A stretch of 64,000 nucleotides of DNA from Stutzerimonas stutzeri. GTDB taxonomy: Bacteria; Pseudomonadota; Gammaproteobacteria; Pseudomonadales; Pseudomonadaceae. This document shows, one piece after another, positions 25,549 to 33,953 of this stretch. Each line of letters begins with the position of its first letter. Position 1 is the stretch's first letter. Location of the stretch: the NCBI RefSeq assembly GCF_009789555.1, contig NZ_CP046902.1, positions 2,248,001-2,312,000 on the forward strand. Reading direction: 5' to 3'. The position numbers were made by a program, and so were the translations under genes. The notes below the pieces were generated by a model. That model was not told the DNA's origin and did not search any database. It saw nothing but the letters and a program-made list of their open reading frames with translations.

Positions 25549-25564
25549 TGGCATCGATGTTGCT
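25549..25564 (+). promoter_or_regulatory. Sigma-54 promoter of fliE operon
   Basis: TGGCATCGATGTTGCT fits the -24/-12 consensus TGGCACG-N4-TTGC(A/T); GG and GC are separated by exactly 10 bases. It lies 57 bases before the fliE start. Activation by FleQ or FleR is expected from P. aeruginosa. Confidence 0.8.
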
Positions 25565-25620
25565 ATCCATAGGGTGCTTGCTGCGAAGCGTCAAAAAAAC
25601 CGCAGCTGTTGGAGGAAGAG

Positions 25621-25950
25621 ATGAGCCAGGGTATTGAATTCAACCGACTGATGCTGGAAATGCGGGCCATGCAGACCGATGCAATGGCACGCTCCAAGCC
25701 CGTTGTCGCCACGCCGGAAGTGGGTGCGCCGAGCTTTTCCGACATGCTCGGCCAGGCCGTCAACAAAGTGAACGAAACCCAGCAAGCCTCCAGCCAACTG
25801 GCCACCGCTTTCGAAATGGGGCAGGGCGGCATCGACCTGACCGAGGTCATGATCGCGTCGCAGAAAGCCAGCGTTTCCTTCCAGGCCATGACCCAGGTGC
25901 GTAACAAGCTGGTCCAGGCCTATCAAGACATCATGCAGATGCCGGTTTAA
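25621..25950 (+). CDS. fliE: Flagellar hook-basal body protein FliE
   Basis: FliE (109 residues) links the MS ring to the proximal rod and is exported by the flagellar type III apparatus. The C-terminal block DLTEVMIASQKASVSFQAMTQVRNKLVQAYQDIM is partly visible as the conserved rod/FliE helix. The ATG at 25621 follows GGAGG, and a start four codons earlier overlaps that ribosome site, so it is rejected. It is first in the fliEFGHIJ run, 15 bases before fliF, under the sigma-54 promoter at 25549. Confidence 0.97.
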   Translation: MSQGIEFNRLMLEMRAMQTDAMARSKPVVATPEVGAPSFSDMLGQAVNKVNETQQASSQLATAFEMGQGGIDLTEVMIASQKASVSFQAMTQVRNKLVQAYQDIMQMPV

Positions 25951-25965
25951 GGCAGGGTTTGAATA

Positions 25966-27744
25966 ATGGCTGAAGCGCTTAGCAAGGTTCCAGTAGCGGT
26001 TGATTCGCAGACGCCGAAGAAGCCTCTGTTGGGGCTGACCTTCCTGGAAAACCTGGCCGAAATGTCGATGTTGCGGCAAATCGGGCTGCTGGTCGGGCTG
26101 GCGGCGAGCGTCGCCATCGGCTTCGCCGTGGTGCTCTGGTCGCAACAGCCGGACTACCGTCCGCTGCTCGGCAGCCTCGCCGGAATGGATGCCAATCAGG
26201 TGATGGAAACCCTGGCGGCCGCGGATATTTCGTACACCGTCGAGCCTACCTCCGGTGCCTTGCTGGTCAAGGCCGATGACCTTGCGCGCGCGCGGCTGAA
26301 GCTTGCCGGTGCGGGTATCGCGCCGGCCGACAGCAACATCGGCTTCGAGATTCTCGACAAGGAGCAAGGCCTTGGCACCAGCCAGTTCATGGAGGCCACC
26401 CGTTACCGTCGAGGCCTGGAAGGCGAGCTTGGCCGTACCGTGTCCAGTCTCAACAACGTCAAGGCCGCGCGGGTGCATCTGGCGATTCCGAAAAGCTCGG
26501 TGTTCGTTCGCGACGAGCGCAAGCCCAGCGCTTCGGTACTCGTCGAGCTTTATCCGGGACGCAGCCTCGAGCCGAGCCAGGTGATGGCGATCATCAACCT
26601 GGTCGCCACCAGCGTGCCGGAGTTGACCAAATCCCAGATCACCGTGGTGGATCAGAAAGGCAACCTGCTGTCCGATCAACAGGAGCTCACCGAGCTGAGC
26701 ATGGCCGGCAAGCAGTTCGACTACAGCCGCCGGATGGAAAGCCTCTACACGCAGCGCGTGCACAATATTCTGCAGCCGGTGCTGGGCAGCGGCCGCTACA
26801 AGGCTGAAGTATCGGCCGATGTGGACTTCAGCGCCGTCGAGTCGACGTCCGAGACCTTCAATCCGGACCAGCCGGCGCTGCGCAGCGAGCAAAGCGTCAG
26901 CGAGCAGCGTCAGAGCAGCCTCGGCCCGCAGGGCGTTCCGGGGGCGCTGAGCAACCAGCCGCCAGGCCCGGCCGCGGCGCCGGAAAACGCCCTGGCCGGC
27001 CAGGCCGCGGCGGCGGGCGCCATTGCGCCGGGGCAGCCACTGCTCGACGCCAACGGCCAGCAGGTCATGGACCCAGCCACCGGCCAGCCGATGCTCGCGC
27101 CGTATCCGGCGGACAAGCGCGAGCAGGCGACCCGCAACTATGAACTTGACCGTTCCATCAGCTACACCAAACAACAGCAGGGACGTTTGCGTCGCCTGTC
27201 GGTGGCGGTGGTCCTGGACGATCAGCTCACGGTCGCCGCTGATGGCACCGCGACCCGGGTACCGCGAAGCGCCGAAGAATTGGCGCGTTTCACTCGCCTG
27301 GTTCAAGACGCCGTGGGTTTCGATGCCAGCCGTGGCGACAGCGTCAGCGTGATCAACGCGCCGTTCGCGACCGATTCGTTCGACGAAACGTTCGTCGACG
27401 TCCCGTTCTACTCGCAGCCGTGGTTCTGGGACATCGTCAAGCAGGTGCTCGGGGTGCTGTTCATCCTGGTGCTGGTGTTCGGTGTGCTGCGGCCGGTGCT
27501 GAACAACCTGACCCATGCTGGAAAGAGCAAGGAGCTCCAACCGGTCGGCGACGACGCCGAGCTGGGCGACATGGACGCTGCGCTGGCCACTGACCGGGTC
27601 AGCCTGAGTGGGCCGCAGAGCATCATGCTGCCGAGCCCAACCGAGGGATACGATGCGCAACTGAATGCCATCAAGAATCTGGTAGCAGAAGATCCGGGCC
27701 GGGTGGCCCAGGTCGTCAAAGATTGGATCAATGCAGATGAATGA
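25966..27744 (+). CDS. fliF: Flagellar MS-ring protein FliF
   Basis: FliF (592 residues) forms the MS ring in the inner membrane. Seen: an N-terminal membrane segment (about residues 43-63), YscJ/FliF secretin-like domains (RYRRGLEGELGRTV, ARVHLAIPKSSVFVRDE), a Pro/Gln-rich linker, a second membrane segment (near 485-505) and the C-terminal FliG-binding tail ending RVAQVVKDWINADE. Its end overlaps the fliG start by a few bases, consistent with coupled synthesis of the two partners. Confidence 0.98.
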   Translation: MAEALSKVPVAVDSQTPKKPLLGLTFLENLAEMSMLRQIGLLVGLAASVAIGFAVVLWSQQPDYRPLLGSLAGMDANQVMETLAAADISYTVEPTSGALLVKADDLARARLKLAGAGIAPADSNIGFEILDKEQGLGTSQFMEATRYRRGLEGELGRTVSSLNNVKAARVHLAIPKSSVFVRDERKPSASVLVELYPGRSLEPSQVMAIINLVATSVPELTKSQITVVDQKGNLLSDQQELTELSMAGKQFDYSRRMESLYTQRVHNILQPVLGSGRYKAEVSADVDFSAVESTSETFNPDQPALRSEQSVSEQRQSSLGPQGVPGALSNQPPGPAAAPENALAGQAAAAGAIAPGQPLLDANGQQVMDPATGQPMLAPYPADKREQATRNYELDRSISYTKQQQGRLRRLSVAVVLDDQLTVAADGTATRVPRSAEELARFTRLVQDAVGFDASRGDSVSVINAPFATDSFDETFVDVPFYSQPWFWDIVKQVLGVLFILVLVFGVLRPVLNNLTHAGKSKELQPVGDDAELGDMDAALATDRVSLSGPQSIMLPSPTEGYDAQLNAIKNLVAEDPGRVAQVVKDWINADE

Positions 27745-28753
27745 TGCTCGAGTTCCAGCCAAGCTGAACAAGATCGACAAGGCCGCCATTCTCCTGCTTT
27801 CGCTGGGTGAGGCCGATGCCGCGCAGGTGCTGCGCCATCTCGGTCCGAAGGAAGTGCAGAAGGTCGGCACGGCCATGGCGCAGATGCGCAACATCCACCG
27901 TGAGCAGGTCGAGAAGGTCATGAGCGAGTTCGTCGAAACCGTCGGCGACCAGACCGGCCTCGGCGTGGGTTCCGATGGCTATATCCGAAAGATGCTCACC
28001 CAGGCGCTGGGCGAGGACAAGGCGGGCGGACTGATCGACCGCATCCTGCTGGGCGGCAATACCAGTGGGCTGGATAGCCTCAAGTGGATGGAACCGCGAG
28101 CCGTGGCGGATGTGATTCGCTACGAGCATCCGCAGATCCAGGCGATCGTCGTGGCCTACCTGGACCCCGACCAGGCCGGTGAGGTGCTGTCGCATTTCGA
28201 TCACAAGGTGAGGCTCGACATCGTGCTTCGGGTGTCCTCGCTCAACACGGTCCAACCGGCCGCGCTGAAGGAACTCAACCTGATTCTGGAGAAGCAGTTC
28301 TCCGGCAATGCCAACACCACCCGGGCGACCCTGGGCGGCGTCAAGCGGGCGGCGGACATCATGAACTTCCTCGACAGCTCGGTCGAAGGCCAGTTGATGG
28401 ATGCCATCAGGGACGTCGACGAAGACCTGTCAGCGCAGATCGAGGACCTGATGTTCGTATTCGACAACCTGGCGGATGTCGACGACCGGGGCATTCAGGT
28501 GCTGCTGCGCGAAGTATCCTCCGATGTGCTGGTCATGGCGCTCAAGGGCGCCGACGAAGCGATCAAGGAGAAAATCTTCAAGAACATGTCCAAGCGTGCG
28601 GGTGAACTGCTGCGCGACGACCTGGAAGCCAAGGGGCCGGTGCGCATCAGCGAAGTCGAGAGCGCCCAGAAGGAAATCCTCACCATTGCACGCCGCATGG
28701 CCGAAGCCGGAGAAATCGTTCTCGGCGGCAAGGGCGGCGAAGAAATGATCTAA
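27737..28753 (+). CDS. fliG: Flagellar motor switch protein FliG
   Basis: FliG (338 residues) is the rotor protein that contacts the stator and couples FliF to FliM. Seen: the N-terminal FliF-binding domain (KIDKAAILLLSLGEADAAQV), the middle domain with EHPQIQAIVVAYLDP, and the C-terminal torque domain with charged LMFVFDNLADVDDRGIQVLL and the motif ALKGADEAIKEKIFKNMS. The ATG at 27737 fits the pseudomonad N terminus; an ATG two codons earlier is equally open. It overlaps fliF by 8 bases and is followed by fliH. Confidence 0.97.
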   Translation: MNDARVPAKLNKIDKAAILLLSLGEADAAQVLRHLGPKEVQKVGTAMAQMRNIHREQVEKVMSEFVETVGDQTGLGVGSDGYIRKMLTQALGEDKAGGLIDRILLGGNTSGLDSLKWMEPRAVADVIRYEHPQIQAIVVAYLDPDQAGEVLSHFDHKVRLDIVLRVSSLNTVQPAALKELNLILEKQFSGNANTTRATLGGVKRAADIMNFLDSSVEGQLMDAIRDVDEDLSAQIEDLMFVFDNLADVDDRGIQVLLREVSSDVLVMALKGADEAIKEKIFKNMSKRAGELLRDDLEAKGPVRISEVESAQKEILTIARRMAEAGEIVLGGKGGEEMI

Positions 28754-28763
28754 GCGAGCCGTA

Positions 28764-29540
28764 ATGTCCAAGGAAAACCCCAGCGATGTGATCCGCGCGA
28801 AGGATGTCAGCGTCTTCGATCGCTGGGCCTTGCCGAGCTTCGATCCGGCGGGGACCGAGTTCGAAGCACTGCCGGTCGAACAGCCGTCGGTTGACGACGG
28901 CGAGCTGGCGCGCAGCGAGGACGTGCCCGTCGAAGACGTCAAACCCCTGACGCTCGACGAACTCGAGGCGATTCGCCAGGAGGCTTACAACGAAGGCTTC
29001 AGCACGGGCGAAAAGGACGGCTTCCACGCCGGCCAGCTCAAGGCCCGGCAAGAAGCCGACGCCGCGCTGGCGCCCAGGCTCGAGAACCTCGAACGGCTGA
29101 TGAAAAACCTGTTCGAGCCCATCGCCGATCAGGACCGCAACCTCGAACACGCCATGGTCACACTGGTCAGCCAGTTGGCGCGCGAGGTGATCCAGCGCGA
29201 CCTGTTGATGGACTCCAGCCAGATCCGTCAGGTGCTGCGAGAAGCGCTGAAGCTGCTGCCGATGGGCGCCAGCAATGTGCGAATTCACGTCAATCCGCAG
29301 GATTTCGAGCTGGTCAAGGCGCTGCGCGAGCGCCACGAAGAAACCTGGCGGATCGTCGAAGACAGCGACCTGCTGCCGGGCGGCTGTCGCATCGAAACCG
29401 AGCAGAGCCGCATCGATGCCAGCGTCGAGACGCGCCTGGGCCAGGCCATCAAGCAGTTGTTCGAACAGCAACGCGAAAACGCGACCAGCCCACCGGACGC
29501 TGACCTGCACCTGGACCTGGCTAGCCCCGATGCGCCTTGA
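28764..29540 (+). CDS. fliH: Flagellar assembly protein FliH
   Basis: FliH (258 residues) binds the FliI ATPase as a dimer and docks it at the export gate through FliN. Seen: an acidic N-terminal part with a Trp-containing segment (RWALPSFDP), a coiled-coil middle (GFSTGEKDGFHAGQLKARQEA), and a C-terminal FliH/HrpE-type domain (LVSQLAREVIQRDLLMD). Its last 11 bases overlap the start of fliI, matching their physical partnership. Confidence 0.95.
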   Translation: MSKENPSDVIRAKDVSVFDRWALPSFDPAGTEFEALPVEQPSVDDGELARSEDVPVEDVKPLTLDELEAIRQEAYNEGFSTGEKDGFHAGQLKARQEADAALAPRLENLERLMKNLFEPIADQDRNLEHAMVTLVSQLAREVIQRDLLMDSSQIRQVLREALKLLPMGASNVRIHVNPQDFELVKALRERHEETWRIVEDSDLLPGGCRIETEQSRIDASVETRLGQAIKQLFEQQRENATSPPDADLHLDLASPDAP

Positions 29541-30888
29541 ACGCACCAGTTTCGCCACGCGCTTCGCAACCTATGGCGAGGCGATCAGGCTGCCCAGCCA
29601 GCCGATCCTCGAAGGCCGGTTGTTACGCATGGTAGGCCTGACGCTGGAAGCTGAAGGGCTGCGTGCCGCCGTCGGCAGTCGATGCCTTGTCATCAACGAA
29701 GACAGCTACCATCCGACCCAGGTCGAGGCGGAGGTGATGGGCTTTTCCGGCGGCAAACTGTACCTGATGCCGGTTGGCAGCCTGGCCGGTATCGCGCCGG
29801 GTGCCCGGGTCGTGCCGCTGGCCAACACCGGCCGCCTGCCCATGGGCACCTCGATGCTTGGGCGAGTGCTCGATGGCGCCGGCCGCGCGCTGGATGGCAA
29901 GGGTGGCATGAAGGCCGAGGACTGGGTGCCGATGGACGGGCCGGTGATCAACCCGCTGAAACGTCATCCGATCAGCGAGCCACTGGACGTCGGCATTCGT
30001 AGCATCAACGGCCTGCTGACCGTCGGCCGCGGCCAGCGTCTCGGCCTGTTCGCCGGCACCGGTGTCGGCAAGTCGGTGCTGCTCGGCATGATGACGCGCT
30101 TCACCGAGGCCGACATCATCGTCGTCGGGCTGATCGGCGAGCGCGGACGCGAGGTCAAGGAGTTCATCGAAAACATCCTCACCGAAGAAAGCATCAAGCG
30201 CTCGGTGGTCGTGGCGTCGCCCGCCGATGATGCGCCGCTGATGCGTCTGCGCGCGGCGATGTACTGCACACGCATCGCCGAATACTTCCGCGACAAAGGC
30301 AAGAATGTGCTGCTGCTGATGGATTCGCTGACCCGCTTCGCCCAGGCCCAGCGTGAAATTGCGCTGGCCATCGGCGAACCGCCGGCAACCAAGGGCTATC
30401 CGCCCTCGGTCTTCGCCAAGCTGCCAAGCCTGGTGGAGCGCGCCGGTAATGCGGAAGAGGGCGGCGGCTCGATCACGGCGTTCTATACCGTGTTGTCCGA
30501 GGGCGACGACCAGCAGGACCCGATCGCCGATGCCGCGCGTGGCGTGCTCGACGGCCACATCGTGCTGTCGCGTCGTCTGGCGGAGGAAGGCCATTACCCG
30601 GCCATCGACATCGAGGCCTCCATCAGCCGCGTCATGCCGCAGGTCGTCAGCGTCGAGCATGTGCGCCACTCGCAGCGATTCAAGCAACTCTGGTCGCGTT
30701 ATCAGCAAAGCCGGGACCTGATCAGCGTTGGGGCTTACGCGCCCGGCGGTGATCCGGAAACCGACCTGGCCATCGCCCGGCAGGCGGAGATGACCCGCTA
30801 CCTGCGCCAGGGCCTTGACGAAGCCGAGGACCTGGCGCACAGCGAGGCACTGCTGGCCGGGGTGTTCAATCCCAGGGCAGCGAGCTAA
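29530..30888 (+). CDS. fliI: Flagellum-specific ATP synthase FliI
   Basis: FliI (452 residues) is the F1-beta-like hexameric ATPase that energises flagellar protein export. Seen: Walker A GTGVGKS (residues 176-182), the catalytic-Glu block VGLIGERGREVKEF, Walker B VLLLMDSLTRFAQAQREIAL, and the C-terminal DEAEDLAHSEALL region. The start at 29530 was picked because MRLERTSFATRF aligns with the family and overlaps fliH by 11 bases; the longer open frame runs inside fliH. Next is fliJ. Confidence 0.97.
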   Translation: MRLERTSFATRFATYGEAIRLPSQPILEGRLLRMVGLTLEAEGLRAAVGSRCLVINEDSYHPTQVEAEVMGFSGGKLYLMPVGSLAGIAPGARVVPLANTGRLPMGTSMLGRVLDGAGRALDGKGGMKAEDWVPMDGPVINPLKRHPISEPLDVGIRSINGLLTVGRGQRLGLFAGTGVGKSVLLGMMTRFTEADIIVVGLIGERGREVKEFIENILTEESIKRSVVVASPADDAPLMRLRAAMYCTRIAEYFRDKGKNVLLLMDSLTRFAQAQREIALAIGEPPATKGYPPSVFAKLPSLVERAGNAEEGGGSITAFYTVLSEGDDQQDPIADAARGVLDGHIVLSRRLAEEGHYPAIDIEASISRVMPQVVSVEHVRHSQRFKQLWSRYQQSRDLISVGAYAPGGDPETDLAIARQAEMTRYLRQGLDEAEDLAHSEALLAGVFNPRAAS

Positions 30889-30891
30889 CCC

Positions 30892-31344
30892 TTGTCAGCG
30901 AGCCGTGCCGCGCGCCTGGCGCCCGTGATCGACATGGCCGAGCGTGCCGAGCGTGACGCTGCGCGGCTGTTCGGTCAGGGGCAGACCCAACTGGCGCAGA
31001 CCGAAGCCAAGCTCGGCGAGTTGCGCCAATACTTCAGCGACTACCAGCAGCAATGGCTGAGCCAGGGCAGCCAGGGCGTGTCCGGTCAATGGCTGATGAA
31101 CTACCAGCGGTTCCTGTCGCAACTCGAATCGGCCATCGGCCAGCAGCAGCGCAGCGTCGACTGGCACCGCAACAACCTCGACAAGCTGCGCGAACAATGG
31201 CAGCAGCGCCGCGCGCGGCTCGATGGCCTGCGCAAACTGGTCGAGCGCTATCTGCAGGAGGCAAGAACCGCAGCCGACAAGCGCGAGCAAAAACTGCTCG
31301 ATGAGTTTTCGCAACGGCTGGCGGGTCGGCCCAAACAGGAATGA
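30892..31344 (+). CDS. fliJ: Flagellar export chaperone/stalk protein FliJ
   Basis: FliJ (150 residues) is a coiled-coil protein that sits in the FliI hexamer like the gamma subunit of F1 and helps chaperone cycling. The sequence is almost all charged helix (ERDAARLFGQGQTQLAQTEA, LESAIGQQQRSVDWHRNNLD). It starts with TTG at 30892; the next in-frame ATG is 14 codons later and would remove conserved residues. It closes the fliEFGHIJ run, 3 bases after fliI. Confidence 0.93.
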   Translation: MSASRAARLAPVIDMAERAERDAARLFGQGQTQLAQTEAKLGELRQYFSDYQQQWLSQGSQGVSGQWLMNYQRFLSQLESAIGQQQRSVDWHRNNLDKLREQWQQRRARLDGLRKLVERYLQEARTAADKREQKLLDEFSQRLAGRPKQE

Positions 31345-31488
31345 CGCTTGCTGTGCCGGACTTTGGGTGCTAAATCTTCATCAACTCATTGCTACAGCAC
31401 GGCTGGTCACTCGAGGCACAGGCGCAGCTGGATGCGCCGCCCAGGCAAAATGCCGGCCACGTTCTCGCTTTTGGATCAGGAGTGCTAC

Positions 31489-31794
31489 ATGACCATCAGT
31501 TCACAGCTATCGGCAGATGGACAGGAGCTGACGATTACCATCCAGGGGCGCTTTGATTTCAATACCCATCAGGCCTTTCGCGATGCCTATCAGCGCGCGG
31601 GCGGCATACCGCAGCGTTACGTGGTCGATCTCAACGGAACGACCTATCTCGACAGTTCCGCCCTCGGGATGCTGCTGCTGCTGCGCGACCACGGCGGCAG
31701 TGACAAAGCCGATATTCGACTGATCAACTGCAACCCGGACGTACGCAAGGTGCTCTCGGTTTCGAACTTCGAACAACTGTTCGCGATCACCTGA
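31489..31794 (+). CDS. hsbA: STAS-domain anti-anti-sigma factor, HsbA-like
   Basis: A 101-residue single STAS domain. The phospho-acceptor region is YLDSSALGMLLLLRDH, where a Ser in DSSALG would be phosphorylated. In P. aeruginosa the HptB-HsbR-HsbA path controls FlgM and cyclic-di-GMP output. Here the equivalent genes lie between fliJ and fliK. The start at 31489 follows CAGGAG at 7 bases; a 47-codon longer open frame in the gap is not family-like. TGATG overlap couples it to the next gene. The symbol is given by analogy. Confidence 0.8.
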   Translation: MTISSQLSADGQELTITIQGRFDFNTHQAFRDAYQRAGGIPQRYVVDLNGTTYLDSSALGMLLLLRDHGGSDKADIRLINCNPDVRKVLSVSNFEQLFAIT

Positions 31795-33500
31795 TGCTCC
31801 GTCGGCTCTCCATACTCATCGCCGAGGATGGCGCGGCCGATCGCATGCTGCTTGCCGCGATCGTCGGCCGTCAGGGCCATCGCGTGACCACCGCAGCCAA
31901 TGGCGCCGAAGCGGTACGGCGATTCGAACACGAAAGGCCGCACCTGGTGCTGATGGACGCGCTGATGCCGGTGATGGACGGCTTCGAGGCCGCGCGGCAA
32001 ATCAAGCGCCTGGCCGGCAACGAGCTGGTGCCGATCATCTTCCTCACCTCATTGACGGAAAATGAAGCCCTGGTGCGCTGCCTCGAAGCGGGCGGTGACG
32101 ATTTCATCGCCAAACCCTACAACCCGATCATTCTCGAAGCGAAGATCCAGGCCATGCATCGCTTGAGACGGCTGCAGGCCACGGTGCTGGAGCAGCGCGA
32201 TCTCATTGCCAGGCGTAACCAGCAATTGCTCGATGAGCAGCGCGCGGCCAAGGCGATTTTCGACAAGGTGGCTCACGCCGGCTGCCTGAATGCCCCCAAC
32301 ATCCGTTACCGGCAGTCGCCGCGCGCCCTGTTCAATGGTGACCTGCTGCTGGCTGCACACGCGCCGGCCGGTCGGATGTTCGTGTTGCTGGGGGATTTCA
32401 CCGGTCATGGCTTGCCGGCGGCCATCGGCGCGATGCCGCTGGCCGAAACCTTCTACGGCATGACAGCCAAAGGCTACTCCAGCAACGAAATCCTTCGCGA
32501 AATCAACGCCAAGCTGAAGCTGATCCTGCCGGTGGAAATGTTCTGCTGCGCCACGTTGCTGGATATCCATTTCAAGCAAGGCATGCTGCGGGTCTGGAAT
32601 GGCGGATTGCCGGACGGTTATCTGCTGCGGGCATCGGATGGCGAACGTTTGCCCTTGCGCTCCCGGCACCTGCCGTTGGGTGTGCTCGAGGCGTCCACCT
32701 TCGATGACGCGTTCGAAACCTTGCCGCTGGCGACGGGGGATCGACTGCTGTTGATGTCGGACGGGATCCTCGAAAGCTGCAATGACGATGACGAACTCTT
32801 CGGCGAGCAACGGCTACTGGCCGTCATGGATGCAAATCGCGAGTCGTCGGACTTGTTCGACGAGATCCAGGAAGCCTTGCGGGCCTTTCATGGTCAAATA
32901 CTTGACGATGCCAGCCTGGTCGAAGTGAGCGTGATCGACGAGGCGCAACTGACGGCGTTCGAACCCATCGATGCGTATCCCTCAAGCGTCCGGCAGTTGC
33001 GATCCCGGGACTGGTCGACCAGCTTCGAGCTGCGCCCGAGCAGCCTGCGCACGGCCAACCCGTTGCCGATGACCATGCAACTGCTGTTGCAGATTTCCCC
33101 GCTGCGCCACCGTGCCGGGACTATTTACACAGTACTGAGCGAACTCTATGCCAACGCGCTGGAGCACGGCGTACTGGCGCTCGATACGTCGATGAAATGC
33201 GATGCCGAGGGCTTCGCCAGGTACTATCAGCAGCGCCAGCAACGGCTGGAAGCGCTTACCGAAGGCTTCGTGTCCATCGAGCTGACCGTCAGGTCCGAGG
33301 GCGCGCAAGGCTACCTGCGTATCGGTGTGCGTGACAGTGGGCCGGGCTTCGACGTGCAGGGCGCCCTGGACAGGCAGTACGGCGCCGGTTATCTGGGCGG
33401 GCGGGGGTTGCGCATGGTCAGCCAATTGAGCGAGCGCTTCTACTGGCAGCCCGACGGCAAAATGCTCAACGTGGAGTTTCACTGGGCCACTCATGCATAA
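31794..33500 (+). CDS. hsbR: Response regulator with PP2C phosphatase and HATPase domains, HsbR-like
   Basis: A 568-residue partner-switch regulator. Receiver domain residues 5-125 carry the acceptor Asp in LVLMDALMPVMDGFE and Lys in FIAKPY. The middle (about 180-380) is a SpoIIE/PP2C phosphatase with LLGDFTGHGLPAAIGAMPL and LLLMSDGILES. The C terminus (430-568) is an RsbW-like HATPase (SELYANALEHGVL, IGVRDSGPGFD, GGRGLRM). This fits dephosphorylation and possibly phosphorylation of the STAS partner upstream, controlled by phosphotransfer from the Hpt protein downstream. Coupled to hsbA by a one-base stop/start overlap. Confidence 0.9.
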   Translation: MLRRLSILIAEDGAADRMLLAAIVGRQGHRVTTAANGAEAVRRFEHERPHLVLMDALMPVMDGFEAARQIKRLAGNELVPIIFLTSLTENEALVRCLEAGGDDFIAKPYNPIILEAKIQAMHRLRRLQATVLEQRDLIARRNQQLLDEQRAAKAIFDKVAHAGCLNAPNIRYRQSPRALFNGDLLLAAHAPAGRMFVLLGDFTGHGLPAAIGAMPLAETFYGMTAKGYSSNEILREINAKLKLILPVEMFCCATLLDIHFKQGMLRVWNGGLPDGYLLRASDGERLPLRSRHLPLGVLEASTFDDAFETLPLATGDRLLLMSDGILESCNDDDELFGEQRLLAVMDANRESSDLFDEIQEALRAFHGQILDDASLVEVSVIDEAQLTAFEPIDAYPSSVRQLRSRDWSTSFELRPSSLRTANPLPMTMQLLLQISPLRHRAGTIYTVLSELYANALEHGVLALDTSMKCDAEGFARYYQQRQQRLEALTEGFVSIELTVRSEGAQGYLRIGVRDSGPGFDVQGALDRQYGAGYLGGRGLRMVSQLSERFYWQPDGKMLNVEFHWATHA

Positions 33501-33529
33501 TCCGGCGACTTTCTCGCGGGGGCGAATCC

Positions 33530-33886
33530 GTGCTCGATCATCTCGACAGTCGTGTGCTGGCGATTCTTCAGGATGTGATGGAGGCCGAGTATCCGGTCTT
33601 GCTGGACACCTTTCTGGCGGACTCCGAAGAGCGACTGAGGCTGCTGCAGGAGGCCTGTCAGAGCGGCGACGGGGAAGAACTGCGGCAGGCGGCCCACAGC
33701 TTCAAAGGCAGCTGCAGCAACATGGGCGCGGTGATGCTCGCCGAACTTTGCCGCGAGCTTGAGCGCAGCGCGCAGGAGCATCAGCTCGAGGGGGCGGCCG
33801 AGTCTATCGAGCGCATCGAGCGGGAATTCGCCATCGTCCAAGTCCTCATACGTGCCGAACGCCAGCGCTGCCTGGACTCGGACTGA
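33530..33886 (+). CDS. hptB: Histidine phosphotransfer protein, HptB-like
   Basis: A 118-residue Hpt domain with phospho-His in AAHSFKGSCSNMGA (near residue 56). In P. aeruginosa HptB gets phosphate from hybrid kinases such as RetS-linked sensors and passes it to HsbR. Start GTG at 33530 follows a GGGGGCG ribosome site. It is 29 bases after the HsbR-like gene and 67 bases before fliK. No hybrid kinase is present in the window, so input must come from elsewhere. Confidence 0.88.
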   Translation: MLDHLDSRVLAILQDVMEAEYPVLLDTFLADSEERLRLLQEACQSGDGEELRQAAHSFKGSCSNMGAVMLAELCRELERSAQEHQLEGAAESIERIEREFAIVQVLIRAERQRCLDSD

Positions 33887-33899
33887 GCGTCGTGTGGTC

Positions 33900-33915
33900 T
33901 GGCCTGGAGTTTGCT
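33900..33915 (+). promoter_or_regulatory. Sigma-54 promoter of fliK
   Basis: TGGCCTGGAGTTTGCT keeps TGGC at -24 and TTGCT at -12 with exactly 10 bases between GG and GC. It starts 14 bases after the hptB-like stop and lies 38 bases before the fliK start. Confidence 0.65.
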
Positions 33916-33953
33916 TGAGCAAACGCACGTCATCATCCTGAGCGGAAAGACCC

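Noticed and set aside
25591..27921. 776-codon open frame antisense to fliF
   Set aside because: Long antisense frames are common in high-GC DNA; it has no family motif and lies entirely over fliE, fliF and fliG.
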